Source: Oryzisolibacter sp. LB2S
GTDB lineage: Bacteria > Pseudomonadota > Gammaproteobacteria > Burkholderiales > Burkholderiaceae_C
Assembly (NCBI RefSeq): GCF_040732315.1
Contig: NZ_CP160388.1
Location: forward strand, 2,756,494 to 2,820,493
Direction: 5' to 3'
DNA length: 64,000 bases
Part shown: in pieces, positions 11,175 to 22,423 of the stretch
Numbering within the stretch: the first letter of the stretch is position 1
Layout: each line of letters begins with the position of its first letter
The notes under the pieces: generated by a model
Databases searched by the model: none
Seen by the model: only the letters and a program-made list of their open reading frames with translations
Told to the model about the DNA's origin: nothing
Translations under genes and position numbers: made by a program

Positions 11175-12887
11175 ATGACCGATTCCGCGCCCCTGAACCG
11201 CCGCTCGGCCCACATCACTCAGGGCAAGGCGCGCGCGCCCAACCGCTCCATGTATTACGGCATGGGCTACACCGAGGCAGACTTCGACAAGCCCATGGTC
11301 GGCGTGGCCAATGGCCACAGCACCATCACGCCCTGCAACAGCGGCCTGCAGAAGCTGGCCGATGCGGCCGTCGAGGGCATACGCGAGGCGGGTGGCAATG
11401 CCCAGACCTTTGGCACGCCCACGATCAGCGACGGCATGGCCATGGGCACCGAGGGCATGAAGTACAGCCTGGTGAGCCGCGAGGTCATCGCCGACTGTGT
11501 CGAGACCTGCGTGCAGGGCCAGTGGATGGACGGCTGCGTGGTCATAGGCGGCTGCGACAAGAACATGCCCGGCGGCATGATGGGCATGCTGCGTGCCAAC
11601 GTGCCCAGCATCTATGTCTATGGCGGCACCATAGAGCCCGGCTGCCTGCATGGCTGCGACCTGAACATCGTGAGCGTGTTCGAGGCCGTAGGCGAGAACG
11701 CCGCGGGCAAGATCAGCGACAAGGAATTGAAGGATATCGAGCAGCACGCCATTCCCGGCACGGGTTCCTGCGGCGGCATGTACACGGCCAACACCATGTC
11801 CTCGGCCTTCGAGGCCCTGGGCATGAGCCTGCCCTACTCCTCCACCATGGCCAATCCGCACCAGGAAAAGGTCGATTCCGCGCGCGAGTCGGCCAGGGTG
11901 CTGATAGAGGCCATACGCCGCGACCTCAAGCCCCGCGACATCGTCACGCGCCAATCCATCGAGAACGCCGTGGCCGTCATCATGGCCGTGGGCGGCTCCA
12001 CGAACGCCGTGCTGCACTTCCTGGCCATCGCCCACGCGGCGGGCGTCGAATGGTCCATCGACGATTTCGAGCGCATGCGCAAGAAGGTGCCGGTGTTCTG
12101 CGACCTCAAGCCCAGCGGCAAATACCTGGCCGTGGACCTGCACAGGGCCGGCGGCATTCCCCAGGTCATGAAGATGCTGCTGAACGCGGGCCTCTTGCAC
12201 GGCGACTGCATGACCATCACCGGCAAAACTATTGCCGAGACCCTCAAGGACGTGCCCGACGAGCCGCGGGCCGACCAGGACGTGATCCGGCCCATCACCC
12301 AGCCGCTCTATGCGCAGGGGCACCTCGCCATCCTCAAGGGCAACCTGAGTCCCGAGGGTTCGGTGGCCAAGATCACCGGCCTCAAGAACCCGGTCATCAC
12401 CGGGCCGGCGCGCGTGTTCGACGACGAGCAGTCGGCCCTGGCCGCCATCCTGTCGGGAAAGATCAAGCCCGGCGACGTGATGGTGCTGCGCTACCTCGGC
12501 CCCAAGGGAGGGCCCGGCATGCCCGAGATGTTGGCACCCACGAGCGCACTCATCGGCGAGGGCCTGGGCGAGAGCGTGGGCCTGATCACCGACGGGCGCT
12601 TTTCCGGCGGCACCTGGGGCATGGTCGTGGGCCATGTCGCGCCCGAGGCCTTTGTCGGCGGCACCATCGCCCTGGTGCACGAGGACGACAGCATCACCAT
12701 AGACGCCCATCAGTTGCTGCTGCAGCTGAACGTGAGCGACGAGGAACTGGCGCGCCGCCGCGCCGGCTGGGCCCCGCCCGCGCCACGCTACACGCGCGGC
12801 GTGCAGGCCAAATTCGCCTTCAATGCGGCGAGCGCCAGCAAGGGAGCTGTGCTCGATCTGTTCGACCCACCGGGGAGCAAGGCTTGA
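11175..12887 (+). CDS. ilvD: dihydroxy-acid dehydratase, second type
   Basis: A second IlvD/Edd-family dehydratase of 570 residues, clearly different from its neighbour. Its start ([20 protein letters not shown]) and length resemble the plant/mycobacterial type. It has three well-placed cysteines: [20 protein letters not shown] and [14 protein letters not shown]; the E. coli-type neighbour has VNSFTQF at the first site. Three-cysteine dehydratases generally carry a more oxygen-stable [2Fe-2S] cluster. ATG at 11175 follows a GAGG about 8 nt upstream. It could serve branched-chain amino-acid synthesis under oxidative conditions, or act on sugar acids, but the NAxxxNT-type features point to IlvD. 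Confidence 0.9.
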   Translation: MTDSAPLNRRSAHITQGKARAPNRSMYYGMGYTEADFDKPMVGVANGHSTITPCNSGLQKLADAAVEGIREAGGNAQTFGTPTISDGMAMGTEGMKYSLVSREVIADCVETCVQGQWMDGCVVIGGCDKNMPGGMMGMLRANVPSIYVYGGTIEPGCLHGCDLNIVSVFEAVGENAAGKISDKELKDIEQHAIPGTGSCGGMYTANTMSSAFEALGMSLPYSSTMANPHQEKVDSARESARVLIEAIRRDLKPRDIVTRQSIENAVAVIMAVGGSTNAVLHFLAIAHAAGVEWSIDDFERMRKKVPVFCDLKPSGKYLAVDLHRAGGIPQVMKMLLNAGLLHGDCMTITGKTIAETLKDVPDEPRADQDVIRPITQPLYAQGHLAILKGNLSPEGSVAKITGLKNPVITGPARVFDDEQSALAAILSGKIKPGDVMVLRYLGPKGGPGMPEMLAPTSALIGEGLGESVGLITDGRFSGGTWGMVVGHVAPEAFVGGTIALVHEDDSITIDAHQLLLQLNVSDEELARRRAGWAPPAPRYTRGVQAKFAFNAASASKGAVLDLFDPPGSKA

Positions 12888-12913
12888 TGCGCAGACGGCA
12901 GCGGTGCGCTGGC

Positions 12914-13153
12914 TCAGCGCGTCCTGCGGCGCATGCCGAGCGCCTCCTTTTGCTTGTTGATGCGATCCTGCTTGCGCTGCTCCATTTTTTCCATGGCCTT
13001 GCGCTTGGTATAGCCCGTGGCATCGGCCCAGGCCCACCAGACCACGGCCCCGGCAAGCGGCGACAACACCCACCACCACGACCAGTTCGCCACCGGCCCT
13101 ATCTCCAGGAATTTGAGCAAAATCAGCAAAACGCCCAAAAGCAACGCGTACAT
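12914..13153 (-). CDS. small Trp-rich membrane protein
   Basis: A 79-residue protein with one N-terminal hydrophobic helix (MYALLLGVLLILLKFL), a tryptophan-rich second segment (NWSWWWVLSPLAG and VVWWAWAD) and a basic C-terminal tail (KRKAMEKMEQRKQDR). This matches the small Trp-rich protein family (TIGR04438) seen in Burkholderiales, of unknown function. It is convergent with the second ilvD gene and divergent from the cytochrome c gene. Confidence 0.8.
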   Translation of the reverse strand: MYALLLGVLLILLKFLEIGPVANWSWWWVLSPLAGAVVWWAWADATGYTKRKAMEKMEQRKQDRINKQKEALGMRRRTR

Positions 13154-13260
13154 GATCAGTCCCCCCAGACCGTGCGAGCTTTTGTTTCAAGCCCGTCAAC
13201 CGTGAACACTACAATCCCATTGAAGGTTTACTGTACTCCAACCCCAAGAGGAACCACGCG

Positions 13261-13563
13261 ATGAAAAGCTCCCTGATCACCCTCGCAATGGCACTGTCCG
13301 TCGCAGCACCTGCGATGGCGGACGAGGCTCTGGCCAAGTCCAAGAACTGCATGGCCTGCCATGCCGTCGACAAGAAGCTCGTCGGTCCTGCCTACAAGGA
13401 AGTGGCCAAGAAATACGCCGGCAAGGGCGCCGAGGCCACGCTGGTCGAGCATGTGATGAAGGGCAGCAAGGGCATCTGGGGCCCGGTACCCATGCCCGCC
13501 AACGCACAGGTCAACGAGGCCGAGGCCAAGAAGCTCGTGGCCTGGATTCTGTCGCTCAAGTAA
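13261..13563 (+). CDS. class I c-type cytochrome (c551/c552-like)
   Basis: Small periplasmic monohaem electron carrier of 100 residues. A signal peptide ([20 protein letters not shown], cleaved after ADA-type Ala) is followed by the haem motif CMACH and the axial methionine in GPVPMPAN, as in cytochromes c551/c552 that feed oxidases or denitrification enzymes. A GAGGAACC lies just before the ATG. No partner oxidase or Ccm gene is nearby, so the electron acceptor is unknown. Confidence 0.92.
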   Translation: MKSSLITLAMALSVAAPAMADEALAKSKNCMACHAVDKKLVGPAYKEVAKKYAGKGAEATLVEHVMKGSKGIWGPVPMPANAQVNEAEAKKLVAWILSLK

Positions 13564-13598
13564 TCCACCCTTGCCCCCTGCGCCCGCAGGGCGCAATC

Positions 13599-13640
13599 AA
13601 AAGAGCCGCCGCGCACCCTGCGCCGCGGCTTTTGTTTTGC
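13599..13640 (+). terminator. probable terminator after the cytochrome c gene
   Basis: Imperfect stem AGCCGCCGCG / CGCCGCGGCT around CACCCTG, followed by TTTGTTTT. It sits 36 nt past the cytochrome stop. Confidence 0.6.
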
Positions 13641-13653
13641 GCAACCAAGCCAT

Positions 13654-13680
13654 GAAAAAGCCGCCCGGCAAGGGCGGCTT
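13654..13680 (-). terminator. intrinsic terminator after acs
   Basis: Read on the minus strand, AAGCCGCCC and GGGCGGCTT form a perfect 9-bp stem followed by a T run. It lies beyond the duplicated acs tail and ends that transcript. Confidence 0.85.
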
Positions 13681-13690
13681 GGTGAAGATG

Positions 13691-13880
13691 GCGCAGGCGC
13701 CTTGCGGCGCCATCCTGCATCAGTTGTTCTGCGCCAACTGATCCAGGATCGCGAGGTTTTGCCGGCACATCACATCGGCTGCACCGATATGAGTGCCGTC
13801 CCATCCGGCGTGCGCTGCGCGCAGGCGCCTTGCGGCGCCATCCTGCATCAGTTGTTCTGCGCCAACTGATCCAGGATCGC
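13691..13880. repeat. 62-bp direct repeat duplicating the 3' end of acs
   Basis: The segment 13691-13752 is identical to 13819-13880, an offset of 128 bp. The right copy holds the last codons of acs ([10 protein letters not shown] and stop) plus the sequence just past it; the left copy carries the same last codons without the gene. The DNA between the copies encodes a different approach ([15 protein letters not shown]) in the same frame, suggesting a remnant of another acs 3' end or a duplication that has drifted. Confidence 0.85.
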
Positions 13881-15842
13881 CGGATTTTCCAGGGTGCTGG
13901 TGTCCTGGGTGATGGCCTCGCCCTTGGCCAGCGAGCGCAGCAGGCGGCGCATGATCTTGCCGCTGCGGGTCTTGGGCAGGTTCTCGCCGAAGCGGATGTC
14001 CTTGGGCTTGGCAATGGGGCCGATCTCCTTGGCCACCCAGTCGCGCAGCTCCTTGGCGATGCGTGCTGCCTCATCGCCCGTGGGGCGCGGGCCCTTGAGC
14101 ACCACGAAGGCGCAGATGGCCTCACCCGTCAGGTCGTCGGGGCGGCCGACCACGGCGGCCTCGGCCACCAGATCGGTCTTGGCGACCAGGGCAGACTCGA
14201 TCTCCATCGTGCCCATGCGGTGGCCCGAGACGTTGAGCACGTCGTCGATACGACCCGTGACACGGAAGTACGCGGTCTTGGCATCGCGCACCGCGCCGTC
14301 GCCGGCCAGGTAGTAGCCCTTGAGCTCCTCGGGGAAGTAGCTCTTCTTGAAACGCTCGGGGTCGCCCCAGATGGTGCGGATCATGGACGGCCAGGGGCGC
14401 TTGATGACCAGGATGCCGCCCGAGCCATTGGGCACGTCGTTGCCCGTCTCGTCGACGATGGCGGCGGCAATGCCCGGCAGCGGCAGCGTGCACGAGCCCG
14501 GCACCAGCGGCGTGGCGCCAGGCAGCGGCGTGATGAGGTGGCCGCCGTTCTCCGTCTGCCACCAGGTGTCGACGATGGGGCAGCGCTCGCCGCCGACGTT
14601 TTTGTAGTACCACATCCAGGCTTCGGGGTTGATGGGCTCACCCACGCTGCCCAGGATGCGCAGGCTCGACAGATCGGACTGCTTGGGATGGACGGACTCG
14701 TCGGAGTCGGCGGCCTTGATGAGCGAGCGGATGGCCGTGGGCGCCGTGTAGAACACGCTGACCTTGTGGCGCTCGATCATCTTCCAGAAGCGATCGGCCT
14801 TGGGATAGGTGGGCACGCCCTCGAAGACCACCTCGGTGGCACCGGCGGCCAGCGGGCCGTAGGTGATGTAGGTGTGGCCCGTGACCCAGCCGATGTCGGC
14901 CGTGCACCAGAAGACGTCGCTGGGCTGGATGTCGAAGGTCCAGTCCATGGTGAGCTTGGCCCACAGCATGTAGCCGCCCGTGGAATGCTGCACACCCTTG
15001 GGCTTGCCCGTCGAGCCCGAGGTGTAGAGCACGAACAGCGGGTGCTCGGCGTTCACGGGCACCGGCGCGCATTCGGTGCTCTGGCCTTCGAGGGCCTCGG
15101 CAAACGAGATGTCGCGGCCGTCGACGCGGTTCCAGGCGGTGGGCGTGCGCTCGTACACCAGCACGGTCTTGACGCTCTCGCAGCCGCCCGAGGCAATGGC
15201 CTCGTCGACGATGGACTTGAGCGGCAGCTCCTTGCCGCCGCGCAGCTGGTAGTTGGCGGTGACCACGGCCACGGCGCCTGCATCCTGGATGCGCTCCTGC
15301 ACGGCCTTGGCCGAGAAGCCACCGAAGACCACGCTGTGCGTGGCGCCGATGCGCGCGCAGGCCTGCATGGCCACGATGCCCTCTATGGTCATGGGCATGT
15401 AGATGAGCACACGGTCGCCCTTCTTCACGCCGCGCGCCTTGAGTGCGTTGGCAAACTGGCTCACGCGCGCGAGCAGTTCCTTGTAGGTGACCTTGGTGAC
15501 CTCGCCGCCGTCGGCCTCGAAGATGATGGCGGTCTTGTTCTCGACCGGCGTGCCCATGTGCTTGTCCAGGCAGTTGGCGCTGGCGTTGAGCTCACCGTCG
15601 GCAAACCACTTGTAGAACGGGGCATTGGATTCGTCCAGGGTCTGCGTGAAGGGCTTGGTCCAGACCACGTTTTCGCGCGCCAGGCGCGCCCAGAAACCCT
15701 CGAAGTCCTTCTCGGCTTCGGCGCACAGGGCCTCATAGCCGGCCATGCCGGAGATACGTGCCGCCTTCACCAGGCTTTCGGCCGGGGGGAAGACGCGGTT
15801 CTCGACCAGAACGGACTCGATGGCGGAAGGGGATGCACTCAT
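13848..15842 (-). CDS. acs: acetyl-CoA synthetase
   Basis: AMP-forming acetate-CoA ligase, which activates acetate for growth and for recovery of overflow acetate. The 664-residue product has the adenylation loop [20 protein letters not shown], the WWQTENGGH block, the hinge region [15 protein letters not shown] and the C-terminal lysine in [13 protein letters not shown], which is acetylated by Pat-type enzymes in other bacteria. ATG at 15842 follows a GGAGAC about 9 nt upstream; METNHM at 15857 is the alternative. A 6-bp inverted repeat, CACTGA-CGCA-TCAGTG, lies 62 bp upstream and might be an operator. Its last codons are duplicated downstream. Confidence 0.96.
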   Translation of the reverse strand: MSASPSAIESVLVENRVFPPAESLVKAARISGMAGYEALCAEAEKDFEGFWARLARENVVWTKPFTQTLDESNAPFYKWFADGELNASANCLDKHMGTPVENKTAIIFEADGGEVTKVTYKELLARVSQFANALKARGVKKGDRVLIYMPMTIEGIVAMQACARIGATHSVVFGGFSAKAVQERIQDAGAVAVVTANYQLRGGKELPLKSIVDEAIASGGCESVKTVLVYERTPTAWNRVDGRDISFAEALEGQSTECAPVPVNAEHPLFVLYTSGSTGKPKGVQHSTGGYMLWAKLTMDWTFDIQPSDVFWCTADIGWVTGHTYITYGPLAAGATEVVFEGVPTYPKADRFWKMIERHKVSVFYTAPTAIRSLIKAADSDESVHPKQSDLSSLRILGSVGEPINPEAWMWYYKNVGGERCPIVDTWWQTENGGHLITPLPGATPLVPGSCTLPLPGIAAAIVDETGNDVPNGSGGILVIKRPWPSMIRTIWGDPERFKKSYFPEELKGYYLAGDGAVRDAKTAYFRVTGRIDDVLNVSGHRMGTMEIESALVAKTDLVAEAAVVGRPDDLTGEAICAFVVLKGPRPTGDEAARIAKELRDWVAKEIGPIAKPKDIRFGENLPKTRSGKIMRRLLRSLAKGEAITQDTSTLENPAILDQLAQNN

Positions 15843-16343
15843 GTGGTTTGTCTCCATTGGCTTGAAAAATCCGGGCGTACTGTCGACTCTGCTACTTACA
15901 GGCCACTGACGCATCAGTGACAGACAGGAGCAATGCGCAAGGTGGCTTTTACACCGTTACACCGCCTACGCGCGTATAGCATGCTCGCAAAAACATATGT
16001 TTTGACCGAAATTACCTCACGTTCATATACTTTTTGCGTGTATCACCACCTGCCACGCAGGTTGTCCGCTCCTGTTTTGTGAATCAGGACGGGGTTTGAG
16101 CAGGTTGGCTGTGCCTGCAGCAGCAGCGCCATTGCCAACCCACGGTCGCCACGACGCGGCCGCACGCAATGCTTTAGACAGAGGCTCTTGCGCACCGCCC
16201 CTGGTGCCATCCGAGCCACTTTCAGTCACTTTCGCCGAACGTCCTGGATCGTCCAGGCACCGCGCGCCCAGACACAGCCGTCGCGGCTGCGTCTGCGCGT
16301 GCGTGGATGGATGTTCGGCCCAGTGTTTCGAAGGAGAGACTTG
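15843..16343. other. acs-proV divergent intergenic region with candidate operators
   Basis: No gene is visible. Near acs is the dyad CACTGA-CGCA-TCAGTG (15904-15919). An A/T-rich patch holds a perfect 14-bp palindrome, AAAACATATGTTTT (15990-16003). Nearer proV are CTGGA-TCG-TCCAG (about 16242-16254) and a hairpin GACACAGCCG-TCG-CGGCTGCGTC (about 16271-16293). These may be regulatory sites for acetate and osmotic control respectively. Confidence 0.4.
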
Positions 16344-17636
16344 ATGGCCACTCCCATCATCACCATCGACCAGGTGTTCAAGGTCTTCGGCGACGCGCCG
16401 GAGCAGGCCATGAACCTGGTTCGGCAAGGCCTGAGCAAGCAGGAGATCCTGCAGCGCACAGGCAGTTCGATCGGCGTTTTCGACGCCAGCTTCACGATCG
16501 GCACCGGCGAGATCTTCGTCGTCATGGGCCTGTCGGGCTCCGGCAAGTCGACGCTGGTGCGCATGCTCAACCGGCTGATCGAGCCCACCAGCGGACGCAT
16601 CCTGATCAATGACCAGGACATCAACCAGCTGTCCGACAAGGCCCTGCGCCAGCTGCGTCGCAAGGACATCTCCATGGTGTTCCAGTCGTTTGCGCTGATG
16701 CCGCACATGACGGTGCTGGAGAACACGGCCTTCGGCCTGGAACTGGCCGGCGTGCCCCGCGCCGAACGCGAGAAGGCGGCGCAGGAGGCGCTTGCGCAGG
16801 TGGGCCTCGCGGGCTGGGGCGCAAGCTACCCGGACGAGCTCTCGGGCGGCATGCAGCAGCGCGTGGGCCTGGCGCGCGCTCTGGCGGCGGACCCGTCCAT
16901 CCTGCTGATGGACGAGGCCTTCTCGGCACTCGACCCCATCATCCGCACCGAGATGCAAAGTGAGCTGCTGCGCCTGCAGCAGGTGCGCCGACGCACCATC
17001 GTCTTCATCTCGCACGACCTGGACGAGGCCATGCGCATTGGCGACCGCATCGCCATCATGAAGGACGGCCAGGTGGTGCAGGTGGGCACGCCCGACGAGA
17101 TCCTGCGCCATCCGGCCAACGACTATGTGCGCGACTTCGTGCGCGGCGTGGACACGGCCGCCGTCTTCAAGGCGCGCGACATTGCGCGCCAGGCCTTCAC
17201 CGTCGTGTCCGAGCACAGCGACCGCGGCAGCCGTGCGACGCTGCGCCTGCTCGAGGATTCGGACCGCGACTACGCCTATGTGCTCTCCAGTCGCAAGCGC
17301 TTCCTGGGCACGGTGTCCTCGCAGTCGCTGCGCCGCGCCCTGCATGGGCACCACGGCCCGCTGGGGCTGCAGCACGCCTTTGTGCCCAATGCACCTGCGC
17401 TGGCGGCCGACACGCCGGTGGCGGAGCTGTTCGGCGTGATGGCCGATGCGCCCTGCCCGCTGCCCGTGGTGGATGAGGACGGGCGCTTTCTGGGCGTCAT
17501 CAGCCGCACCACGCTGATGAAGTTCCTGGACCGCGACACCCCGCCGGTGCAGCCGCCGCAGACCGAGCGCCCCCCGCTGACCCTGAACCCGCAATTCCCG
17601 CATGGCGCCACCAACCCCGTGGCGCCCTCCGCCTGA
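16344..17636 (+). CDS. proV: glycine betaine/proline ABC transporter, ATP-binding protein
   Basis: ATPase subunit of the ProU/OpuA osmoprotectant importer. The 430-residue product has Walker [10 protein letters not shown], the ABC signature [15 protein letters not shown], Walker [14 protein letters not shown] and the switch His in [17 protein letters not shown]-terminal region (about 280-400) looks like the CBS pair used for ionic-strength sensing in this family, including [23 protein letters not shown] at 16344 has a strong AAGGAGAG. It is first of a three-gene operon; proW begins 23 nt past its stop. Confidence 0.94.
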   Translation: MATPIITIDQVFKVFGDAPEQAMNLVRQGLSKQEILQRTGSSIGVFDASFTIGTGEIFVVMGLSGSGKSTLVRMLNRLIEPTSGRILINDQDINQLSDKALRQLRRKDISMVFQSFALMPHMTVLENTAFGLELAGVPRAEREKAAQEALAQVGLAGWGASYPDELSGGMQQRVGLARALAADPSILLMDEAFSALDPIIRTEMQSELLRLQQVRRRTIVFISHDLDEAMRIGDRIAIMKDGQVVQVGTPDEILRHPANDYVRDFVRGVDTAAVFKARDIARQAFTVVSEHSDRGSRATLRLLEDSDRDYAYVLSSRKRFLGTVSSQSLRRALHGHHGPLGLQHAFVPNAPALAADTPVAELFGVMADAPCPLPVVDEDGRFLGVISRTTLMKFLDRDTPPVQPPQTERPPLTLNPQFPHGATNPVAPSA

Positions 17637-17659
17637 ATGCCCGAGGAGCCATTCATCGC

Positions 17660-18835
17660 ATGATTGACGACAGCACCTACACCACCAACGCCACCCACAC
17701 CACGATTGCCCAGAACGATCCCTGGGCCGCCGCCGAAAGCGGCACCGACACCACCGCGGACACCGCTGGCACCCCACCTGCGGACACCCCCGACGCCGCC
17801 GGCGCGGCCGCCGACCCCTGGGGCGCCGACGCCACCTCCGCCCCGGCGGCCGGCAGCGACTGGCTCCACGGCTCCGCCGCCACGCCCGAGCCGCAGCAGG
17901 GCGAGGGCCTGGGCGCGCTGTGGCAACAGATCAGTGCCGAGGGCCTGCCCATCCAGGGCTGGATCAACGAGGGCCTGCACTGGGTGGTGGAGCACTTCCG
18001 TCCCTTCTTTCAGGCCGTGCGTGCGCCCATCGACGCCACGCTCACCGGCATGACCGACGCGCTGCTGGCCCTGCCCTGGCCGGTCATGGTGGTGGTGATG
18101 GCCCTGCTGGCCTGGCAGTTTGCCGGGCGCGCGCTGGCCGTGGCCACGGCCGTGTCACTGGCCGCCGTGGTGGTGCTGGGCATCTGGAGCGACGCCATGG
18201 TCACGCTGGCGCTGGTGCTCACCTCGCTGCTGTTCTGCGTCGTCATCGGGCTGCCGCTGGGCATCGTGCTGGCCACCAGCGACCGCGCGCAAAGGCTCAC
18301 CCGGCCGCTGCTGGACGCCATGCAGACCACGCCCGCCTTCGTCTATCTCGTGCCCGTGGTCATGCTGTTCGGCATCGGCAACGTGCCGGGCGTCATCGTC
18401 ACCATCGTGTTCGCACTGCCGCCGCTGGTGCGCCTGACCAACCTGGGCCTGCGCCAGGTGCGGCCCGACCTCGTGGAAGCGAGCCGCGCCTACGGCGCCT
18501 CCGCCTGGCAGCTGCTGTGGAAGGTGCAGCTGCCGCTGGCCATGCCATCCATCATGGCGGGCATCAACCAGTCGCTCATGCTCAGCCTGTCCATGGTGGT
18601 CATCGCCTCGATGATTGCCGTCGGCGGCCTGGGTCAGATGGTGCTGCGCGGCATCGGCCGCTTGGACATGGGCCTGGCCACGGTGGGCGGCCTGGGCATC
18701 GTGCTGCTGGCCATCGTGCTCGACCGCATCACCCAGGCCATGGGCGAGCCGCGCCGCAGCGGCCAGCGCTGGTGGCACACCGGGCCCCTGGGCCTGCTGC
18801 TGCGCCCGCGCGGCAAGTCCACTCAAAAACAATAG
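17660..18835 (+). CDS. proW: glycine betaine/proline ABC transporter, permease
   Basis: Membrane channel of the osmoprotectant importer, 391 residues. The first 90 or so residues are acidic and rich in Ala, Thr and Pro, with NDPWAAA and ADPWGAD as imperfect repeats. An amphipathic segment follows, then about six to seven transmembrane helices with the EAA loop [20 protein letters not shown] that docks on ProV. The gene's last codons (STQKQ) and TAG stop fall inside a copy of the dispersed palindromic element, so the repeat has set the C-terminus. proX follows 65 nt downstream. Confidence 0.93.
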   Translation: MIDDSTYTTNATHTTIAQNDPWAAAESGTDTTADTAGTPPADTPDAAGAAADPWGADATSAPAAGSDWLHGSAATPEPQQGEGLGALWQQISAEGLPIQGWINEGLHWVVEHFRPFFQAVRAPIDATLTGMTDALLALPWPVMVVVMALLAWQFAGRALAVATAVSLAAVVVLGIWSDAMVTLALVLTSLLFCVVIGLPLGIVLATSDRAQRLTRPLLDAMQTTPAFVYLVPVVMLFGIGNVPGVIVTIVFALPPLVRLTNLGLRQVRPDLVEASRAYGASAWQLLWKVQLPLAMPSIMAGINQSLMLSLSMVVIASMIAVGGLGQMVLRGIGRLDMGLATVGGLGIVLLAIVLDRITQAMGEPRRSGQRWWHTGPLGLLLRPRGKSTQKQ

Positions 18836-18874
18836 CTGCTAGCGCTTTACAGACAAGCTATTGAAGCCATTTTT
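18824..18874. repeat. dispersed palindromic element, overlapping the proW stop codon
   Basis: Reads AAAAACAATAGCTGCTAGCG then CTTTACAGACAAGC and TATTGAAGCCATTTTTATCC, a typical copy. The first part codes for the end of ProW and supplies its TAG. It lies between proW and proX and may affect relative expression or mRNA decay. Confidence 0.8.
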
Positions 18875-18900
18875 ATCCATATTCAACACAGGAGATACGC

Positions 18901-19911
18901 ATGCAACAACGCTTCAAGACCCTGCGCCTGCTGGCTGCCACAGCCGGCATCGCCCTGGCCGGCCTGACGGCCCAGGCCGCCGATCTGCCCGACAAGGGTG
19001 TCACGGTCCAGCCGCTCAAGAGCTCGATTGCCGAGGAAACCTTCCAGACCCTGCTGGTCATGAAGGCCCTGGAGAAGCTGGGCTACGAGGTGCAGCCCAT
19101 CAAGGAGGTGGAATACCCCACGGCGCACATCGCCATCGCCAACGGCGACGCCACCTTCATGGCCGACCACTGGAATCCACTGCACGCCGACTACTACAAG
19201 AACGCGGGCGGTGACGCCAAGCTCTGGCGCAAGGGCATCTATTCCGGCAACGCCGCGCAGGGTTACCTCATCGACAAGAAGACCGCCGACGCGCACAAGA
19301 TCACCAACATCGGCCAGCTCAAGGACCCGGCCATTGCCAGGCTGTTCGACAGCAACGGTGACGGTAAGGCGGACCTGACCGGCTGCAACCCCGGCTGGGG
19401 TTGCGAGGCGGTGATCGAGCACCATCTCGACGCCTACCAGCTGCGCGACACGGTGACGCACAACCAGGGCAGCTACTCGGCGTTGATTGCCGACACCATT
19501 GCGCGCTATCGCGAAGGCAAGCCGGTGCTCTATTACACGTGGACACCCTACTGGGTGAGCAACGAGCTCAAGCCCGGCCGCGACGTGGTGTGGCTGGAGG
19601 TGCCGTTCTCCTCGCTGCCGGGCGCGCAGAAGGGGCTGGATACCAAGCTGCCCAACGGCAAGAACTACGGCTTTGTGGTGAACAACCAGCAGATCGTCGC
19701 CAACAAGGCATGGGCAGAGAAGAACCCCGCCGCCGCCAGGCTGTTCGAGGTAATGCAACTGCCGGTGGCCGACATCAACGCCCAGAACCACCTGATGAGC
19801 CAGGGCCAGAACAAGGCCGCCGACATCGAGCGCCACACCAACGCCTGGATTCGTGCGCACCAGGCGACGTTCGACGGCTGGATCAACCAGGCACGCGCGG
19901 CGGCGCGCTGA
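18901..19911 (+). CDS. proX: glycine betaine/proline ABC transporter, substrate-binding protein
   Basis: Periplasmic binding protein that captures glycine betaine, proline betaine or related compounds for ProVW. The 336-residue product starts with a signal peptide ([20 protein letters not shown] ... AQA). Trp residues suited to cation-pi caging are present, for example in [14 protein letters not shown] and [16 protein letters not shown], as in ProX/OpuAC folds. [16 protein letters not shown] spacing (CNPGWGCE) could form a disulfide as in E. coli ProX. An AGGAG lies 8-9 nt before the ATG. It is last in the operon. Confidence 0.93.
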   Translation: MQQRFKTLRLLAATAGIALAGLTAQAADLPDKGVTVQPLKSSIAEETFQTLLVMKALEKLGYEVQPIKEVEYPTAHIAIANGDATFMADHWNPLHADYYKNAGGDAKLWRKGIYSGNAAQGYLIDKKTADAHKITNIGQLKDPAIARLFDSNGDGKADLTGCNPGWGCEAVIEHHLDAYQLRDTVTHNQGSYSALIADTIARYREGKPVLYYTWTPYWVSNELKPGRDVVWLEVPFSSLPGAQKGLDTKLPNGKNYGFVVNNQQIVANKAWAEKNPAAARLFEVMQLPVADINAQNHLMSQGQNKAADIERHTNAWIRAHQATFDGWINQARAAAR

Positions 19912-20025
19912 TTCCGACCAGGGGACGGGCGCCCGTGCACCCCACAGTTCAGAGGGGGATGCCTGAATAGGTGATAAACCCTAAAATGGATTTCGAAGGC
20001 GGTGAGCCGCCGCCTGCGACACATC

Positions 20026-20814
20026 ATGAATGCCATTCAGCGCCCTATCCCTGACACACCGTCCTCTGTCCGCCCCCTGCTGACCGCTGCGGAGCGCGAG
20101 GCCATCGGCCGCAACGCCTGGTTCTCCGCACTCACGCCATCGCTGCGCCACGACATCCTGCGCCTGGGCCATGTCACGCGCCACGCACATGGCGACACCA
20201 TCGTCGAGCAAGGCCAGCCCATACGCCACTGGTTCACCTGCGCCAGCGGCGCACTGCGTTTCCGGCGCCATACCGCCGCGGGCAAGCAGGTCACGCTGGC
20301 CTATGTGGAGCCCGGCATCTGGGTGGGCGAGGCGGAGGTGCTCTACGGCCGACCCTGCACCTACGACGCGCACGCCCATGGGGCCACCACGGTGCTGAGC
20401 GTTCCGGAGCCCGTGCTGCGCAACCTGCTGCAGGAGCACCCGAGCTTCGGCCAGGCCCTGCTCACGCTGCAGGCCAAGAGCATGCGCTCGCTCTACTTCG
20501 TGATGGAGGACATGGCCACGATGCCGCTGCGCGCGCGTCTGGCCAAGCAGCTGCTGCACCTGCTCGAGCGCTTCGGCTCACGCCATGCGCCGGCCCAGTC
20601 CGGCCGCCCCCTGGGCCTGTCGCTGGCGCAGGAGGAACTGGCGGGCCTCGTGGGCAGCTCGCGCCAGCGCCTGAACGTGGAGCTCAAATGGCTGGAGCGC
20701 CAGGGCATGATCAGCGTGCGCCCCCGCGGCATCGAGGTGCTTGACGAAGAGGCCATGCAGGCGCTCGTCGCGCAGGCCGCGGCCGAGGGTGCGCAGGACG
20801 TGGCGACCGACTGA
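20026..20814 (+). CDS. Crp/Fnr-family transcriptional regulator
   Basis: A 262-residue regulator with an N-terminal cyclic-nucleotide-binding-like beta roll (about residues 30-145), a dimer helix and a C-terminal Crp-type winged helix (LSLAQEELAGLVGSSRQRLNVELKWLERQG). It lacks the N-terminal cysteine cluster of Fnr, and the cAMP-pocket RES/T signature is not clear, so the ligand is unknown. ATG at 20026 is used; a GTG at 20002 is possible. It follows proX after 114 nt, and a role in osmoprotectant control is only a guess from position. Confidence 0.82.
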   Translation: MNAIQRPIPDTPSSVRPLLTAAEREAIGRNAWFSALTPSLRHDILRLGHVTRHAHGDTIVEQGQPIRHWFTCASGALRFRRHTAAGKQVTLAYVEPGIWVGEAEVLYGRPCTYDAHAHGATTVLSVPEPVLRNLLQEHPSFGQALLTLQAKSMRSLYFVMEDMATMPLRARLAKQLLHLLERFGSRHAPAQSGRPLGLSLAQEELAGLVGSSRQRLNVELKWLERQGMISVRPRGIEVLDEEAMQALVAQAAAEGAQDVATD

Positions 20815-20863
20815 GAGGCGGCGAGAGGCGTACCTCGTCCCCTGCGCCAGTCCGCGCAGGGGC

Positions 20864-22249
<1,386 letters not shown>

Positions 22250-22313
22250 GGTGATGCAACAGGACAGGGAGTGGAGGAATGTGAGCGATGGTCAACCGGC
22301 AAGAATACACCCA

Positions 22314-22335
22314 GATAAAAACCATTCTCATTTGC
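22314..22335. promoter_or_regulatory. candidate Fur box between fumC and the class I fumarase gene
   Basis: GATAAAAACCATTCTCATTT matches the 19-bp Fur consensus at 11 positions. On the minus strand it reads AAATGAGAATGG, close to the hexamer pattern of betaproteobacterial Fur sites. It is the most A/T-rich part of the 174-bp divergent promoter region. Confidence 0.45.
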
Positions 22336-22423
22336 AAACCAAACGAATAGGCGCACTTCAGCCTGGCGCAAGGTGCAGGGCGATAATCCCAGGGTTTGCT
22401 TTCCAACTACTACGCGCCCCACC

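Noticed and set aside
10668..13199. An 843-codon minus-strand frame
   Set aside because: It covers the second ilvD gene in antisense and shows no family motif.
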